Positions 3,125 through 5,951 of a stretch of 5,951 bases of DNA are shown here, in pieces. The notes under the pieces are model-generated. The model searched no databases, was not told where the DNA came from, and was given only the letters and a program-made list of their open reading frames with translations. The translations under genes were made by a program, and so were the position numbers. This DNA comes from an uncultured Opitutaceae bacterium (GTDB taxonomy: Bacteria; Verrucomicrobiota; Verrucomicrobiia; Opitutales; Opitutaceae), in contig CAISJA010000321.1 of assembly GCA_903885525.1 (NCBI GenBank), positions 1-5,951 of the forward strand. Direction: 5' to 3'. Each line of letters opens with the position of its first letter. Within the stretch, counting starts at the first letter, position 1.

Positions 3125-5951
3125 ATGAAACTGAAATTTAGTCCATTCCTGCCCTCACCCGGCAACTGGGTTCCGTGTCGGGAAAATCGTGCAGGGGTTC
3201 GTGTCTTGGGGATGGCCTCCCGGCACAGTCACCGCGCGGGACGGGGAGGCGCAGGTTTCCTGGCACGCTCACTGGCGGCCATGACTTTCTGTCTGGCCCT
3301 CGCCTACGCCTTACCGGCGCAAGGCGCTGATCCAACCGTCTATTCCTTTAGCACACTGGCTGGGATTGCGGGCCTGTCCGGCAGCGTCAATGGCACCAGC
3401 AGTGCCGCCCGGTTCTCGCGTCCCCAAGGTGTGGCCGTGGATGCGGCGGGCAATACCTATGTCGCAGACTACGCCAATTTCACCATTCGCAAAATCACGT
3501 CCGCGGGCGTGGTAACCACGCTCGCCGGCAGTCCGGGGCAGTCGGGCAGCATCGATGGCACTGGCAGCGCCGCCCGGTTCGCTGCCCCCGCAGGTGTGGC
3601 CGTAGATCCGGCGGGCAACGTCTATGTCGCGGATCAGGACAATAACACCATTCGTAAGGTCACTCCTGCGGGCGTAGTCACTACTTTGGCAGGAAATCCG
3701 CTCGAATCCGGCAGCGCCGATGGCACCGGCAGCGCCGCCCGGTTCGCTTCTCCCGCAGGTGTGGCCGTAGATGCGGCGAACAATGTCTATGTCGCCGATC
3801 GCGGGAATTACACCATTCGCAAGATCGACTACGCTGGGGTGGTGACAACCCTCGCGGGCAATCCGGGGCAGCCCGGCAGCGCCGATGGCACCGGCAGCAC
3901 CGCGAGTTTCGCGTATCCCATCGGCGTGGCCGTGGATGCGGCGGGCAATGTCTATGTCGCGGAGTTCATCAATTGCACCATCCGCAAAATCACTCCTGCG
4001 GGCGCGGTGACGACTTTGGCGGGCACCGCTGGCCAGCGGGGTAGCACGGATGGTGCCGGCAGCGCGGCGCGGTTTAGGTTGCCTTCCGGCTTGGCCGTGG
4101 ATGCGGCCGCCAATATCTATGTCACAGATTACCTTAACTACACCATTCGCAAGATCACTCCTGCGGGTGCGGTAACCACGCTCGCCGGCAGTCCGGGCCA
4201 GTCGGGCAGCGCCGACGGTAACGGCAGCGCCGCGCTGTTCTCCTATCCCCAAGGTGCGGCCGTGGATGCGGCGGGCAACCTCTATGTCGCGGATTTCGGC
4301 AATAATACCATTCGCTTGGGCCGGCCGGCGGCGTCAGCGCCGCCCCTCATCACCGCCCAGCCGCCTAGTCGCGCGATCAATGTAGGCCAGGACGTGAGTT
4401 TCTCCATCGTCGCCAGCGGCACCGCGCCTCTCGTCTACCAGTGGCAGATGCTGGCCTCGGGCTCGTCCCTCTGGACTAGCCTGACCGATGCGGGTCAATT
4501 CAGCGGCACAGCCACCGCGACAGTGACGATCACCGGGACGACCATCGATTTGAATGGCGCTCAGTTCCGGTGCGTGGTCAGCCATGCCGGCAACGCCACC
4601 ACGAGCGATCCCGCCACCCTAGCCCTCCTCGTTCCCACGCCCATTTTGCTGCAATCGGGCAATGAGAAAATCATCGCCGGGCAAAGCGCCAGTTTCTCGG
4701 CCGGCATCGGCACCGATCCGGCACCGTCCTCCTACCAGTGGCAGACCTCAACGGATGGCGGGACAACCTGGGCAGCCCTGCACGACGGAAGCGGCTTCAG
4801 CGGGACGGCGACAGCCACGCTGACGATTGCGTCCGCAACCGTGGCGATGTCCGGCCACCAGTTCCGGCTCGTCGCCACTGCCACCGGCGGAACCGTGACG
4901 ACGGCAGCCGCAACCTTGACCGTGACGGCCCTGCCGTTGGGGGATGTCGTGGCCTACAGCTTCACCACTCTGGCCGGCACTCCGGGCCAGTCAGGGAGCA
5001 CCAATGGCTCCGGCAGTGCTGCGAGTTTCTCTGGCCCAGCTGCCACAGCCGTGGATGCGGCGGGCAACGTCTATGTCGCGGATACCGGCAACAACACCAT
5101 TCGCAAGATCACGCCCGCGGGCGTGGTGACGACTTTAGCGGGCACTCCAGGCCAGGCAGGCAGCACCGATGGTCCCGGGAGCGCCGCGAGTTTCTATCAT
5201 CCCGCCGGGGTGGCCGTGGATACGAAGGGTAATGTCTATGTCGCCGATAGCTATAACCACACCATTCGGAAGCTTACGCCGGCGGGCTTCGTGACAACTC
5301 TGGCCGGCCTTGCCCGCCAGTCGGGCAGCGCCGATGGCACCGGCAGCGCCGCGAGTTTTTATTACCCCGCAGGCGTGGCCGTGGATGTGGCAGGCAACGT
5401 CTATGTCGCCGATGCCGCCAATTGCACCATCCGCAAGATCACGCCTGCGGGCGTGGTGTCGACTTTGGCCGGCGTTGCTCGCCAGTCGGGCAGCGCCGAC
5501 GGTAGCGGCAGCGCCGCGAGTTTCTTGAATCCCCAAGCTGTGGCCGTGGATGCGGCGGGCAATATCGATGTCGCCGATGCAAACACCATTCGCCAGATCA
5601 CTCCCGCAGGCGTCGTAACAACTCTGGCGGGCAGTCCAGACCAGTCGGGCAACGCCGATGGCACCGGCAGCGCCGCGAGTTTCTCCAACCCAGGTGGCGT
5701 GGCCGTGGATGCCGCGGGCAACGTCTATGTCGCGGATCGAGACAATAACACCATTCGTAAGATCACTCCCGCAGGCGTGGTGACAACTTTGGCGGGCGGT
5801 CAGGACTACTGGGGCAGCGCCAATGGCATCGGCAGCGCCGCGAGTTTCTCCAGCCCGAGTGGCGTGGCTGTAGATGGGGCCGGCAATATCTATGTGGCTG
5901 ATACCGCCAATAACACCGTCCGGCTGGGAGTGCCGGTGGCAGCGGCGCTAC
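3125..5951 (+). CDS. Secreted NHL-repeat double beta-propeller protein with Ig-like domains (3' end outside window)
   Basis: One reading frame runs unbroken from ATG 3125 to the window edge, 942 codons without a stop. In order (residues from 3125): a signal-peptide-like hydrophobic stretch ending PAQGA before DP (about 50-68); propeller 1 (73-398); Ig-like domain 1 (about 406-503); Ig-like domain 2 (about 506-602); propeller 2 (611-935). Each propeller has six blades of the type TLAG..GQSGSADGTGSAA, then GVAVDAAGNVYVAD..N, then TIRKITPAGVVT. This is the known NHL-repeat signature, and six blades is the usual NHL count. Each propeller ends with a variant last blade (RLGRP or RLGVP), as if closing the ring. 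The Ig-like domains share YQWQ and FSGTATAT, lack a disulfide pair, and lie 99 residues apart. It is probably exported by Sec and acts at the surface in binding or adhesion; the ligand is unknown. Upstream ATG 3089 (GAGG three bases before it) and downstream ATG 3212 are alternative starts. The 3212 start gives a more normal 39-residue signal peptide. Confidence 0.9.
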   Translation, partial: MKLKFSPFLPSPGNWVPCRENRAGVRVLGMASRHSHRAGRGGAGFLARSLAAMTFCLALAYALPAQGADPTVYSFSTLAGIAGLSGSVNGTSSAARFSRPQGVAVDAAGNTYVADYANFTIRKITSAGVVTTLAGSPGQSGSIDGTGSAARFAAPAGVAVDPAGNVYVADQDNNTIRKVTPAGVVTTLAGNPLESGSADGTGSAARFASPAGVAVDAANNVYVADRGNYTIRKIDYAGVVTTLAGNPGQPGSADGTGSTASFAYPIGVAVDAAGNVYVAEFINCTIRKITPAGAVTTLAGTAGQRGSTDGAGSAARFRLPSGLAVDAAANIYVTDYLNYTIRKITPAGAVTTLAGSPGQSGSADGNGSAALFSYPQGAAVDAAGNLYVADFGNNTIRLGRPAASAPPLITAQPPSRAINVGQDVSFSIVASGTAPLVYQWQMLASGSSLWTSLTDAGQFSGTATATVTITGTTIDLNGAQFRCVVSHAGNATTSDPATLALLVPTPILLQSGNEKIIAGQSASFSAGIGTDPAPSSYQWQTSTDGGTTWAALHDGSGFSGTATATLTIASATVAMSGHQFRLVATATGGTVTTAAATLTVTALPLGDVVAYSFTTLAGTPGQSGSTNGSGSAASFSGPAATAVDAAGNVYVADTGNNTIRKITPAGVVTTLAGTPGQAGSTDGPGSAASFYHPAGVAVDTKGNVYVADSYNHTIRKLTPAGFVTTLAGLARQSGSADGTGSAASFYYPAGVAVDVAGNVYVADAANCTIRKITPAGVVSTLAGVARQSGSADGSGSAASFLNPQAVAVDAAGNIDVADANTIRQITPAGVVTTLAGSPDQSGNADGTGSAASFSNPGGVAVDAAGNVYVADRDNNTIRKITPAGVVTTLAGGQDYWGSANGIGSAASFSSPSGVAVDGAGNIYVADTANNTVRLGVPVAAAL
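3353..4342 (+). repeat. Six tandem 165-base repeats encoding propeller 1
   Basis: The TLAG codons that open each blade start at 3353, 3518, 3683, 3848, 4013 and 4178, every interval being exactly 165 bases (55 residues). Blades are similar at the DNA level as well as in protein, with cores such as GTGGCCGTGGATGCGGCGGG recurring. Four of six blades carry AARF; blade 4 has TASF and blade 6 AALF. Blade 6 leaves the consensus after NNTIR and runs into the linker to the Ig-like domains. These repeats encode protein and are not a CRISPR array. Confidence 0.93.
4340..4927 (+). other. Coding segment for two tandem Ig-like domains
   Basis: Domain 1 (about 4340-4633) opens with ITAQPPSRAINVGQDVSFSI and contains YQWQ at 4436-4447, FSGTATATVTI and FRCVVS. 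Domain 2 (about 4640-4927) has IIAGQSASFSAG, YQWQ at 4733-4744, FSGTATATLTI and FRLVAT. The YQWQ motifs are 297 bases apart. The pattern of a Gly-Gln-x-x-x-Phe strand, a core Trp and an F-R-x-V-x strand is typical of bacterial Ig-like domains in surface proteins. Only domain 1 has a cysteine in the F-strand position, and it has no partner in the B strand, so no disulfide is expected. The two domains probably arose by duplication. Confidence 0.82.
4967..5929 (+). repeat. Six tandem repeats encoding propeller 2 (one shortened)
   Basis: The TLAG codons start at 4967, 5132, 5297, 5462, 5621 and 5786. Intervals are 165 bases except 5462-5621, which is 159: blade 4 has lost two codons. All six blades carry AASF, unlike the mostly AARF first propeller. 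The last blade again ends in the closing form, NNTVRLGVP, just before the window edge. The block restarts with AYSFTTLAG, matching VYSFSTLAG at the start of propeller 1. Confidence 0.92.

Noticed and set aside
3311..4252. Long antisense frame (313 codons) with its own repeats such as DIDIARRIHGH
   Set aside because: It is the reverse reading of the 165-base coding repeats. The + strand frame has the NHL signature, a signal-like N-terminus and no stops. The same applies to - strand frames at 5135-5536 and 5401-5721.
4738..5232. A + strand frame of 164 codons over the Ig-like region
   Set aside because: It is an alternate frame of the repeat-protein gene, rich in Arg, Gly and His, with no domain resemblance.
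3353..5929. Regular repeats as a possible CRISPR array or minisatellite
   Set aside because: The unit is 165 bases, wholly coding and in frame, varies in a protein-like way, and has no spacer and direct-repeat structure.

Overview
The window is GC-rich chromosomal DNA. The coding lines I counted by hand mostly run above 70% GC. I think it comes from a Verrucomicrobiota bacterium, most likely of the Opitutus type. That is an inference from three things: the style of the alanyl-tRNA synthetase, genes that lack Shine-Dalgarno sites, and a large secreted protein combining NHL-type beta-propellers with immunoglobulin-like domains. All convincing genes are on the + strand.

Layout. Positions 1-1958 hold the C-terminal three quarters of alanyl-tRNA synthetase (alaS), cut off by the left edge. 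After a 70-base gap comes hemJ (2029-2556), a membrane protoporphyrinogen IX oxidase of heme synthesis. Nine bases further on is a small acidic protein of unknown function (2566-2820). Positions 2821-3124 contain no gene I can support. From 3125 (or 3089 or 3212) to the right edge runs one uninterrupted reading frame of about 942 codons. It has no stop inside the window, so a search for complete ORFs would miss it and report only antisense shadows. It encodes a secreted repeat protein.

The repeat protein is the most interesting part. It holds two six-bladed NHL-type propellers separated by two Ig-like domains. Blades repeat every 165 bases exactly, apart from one 159-base interval. Propeller plus Ig pair forms a larger module of 1614 bases, which begins again at about 4955. 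Synonymous codon signatures link particular non-adjacent blades, which suggests that the second propeller was copied or converted from the first.

The first three genes form a plausible housekeeping cluster (translation, heme synthesis, unknown). The repeat protein looks like a separate transcription unit. I see no mobile element, tRNA, rRNA, CRISPR array or defence system. The novelty here is the repeat architecture and its evolution rather than a new multi-gene system.
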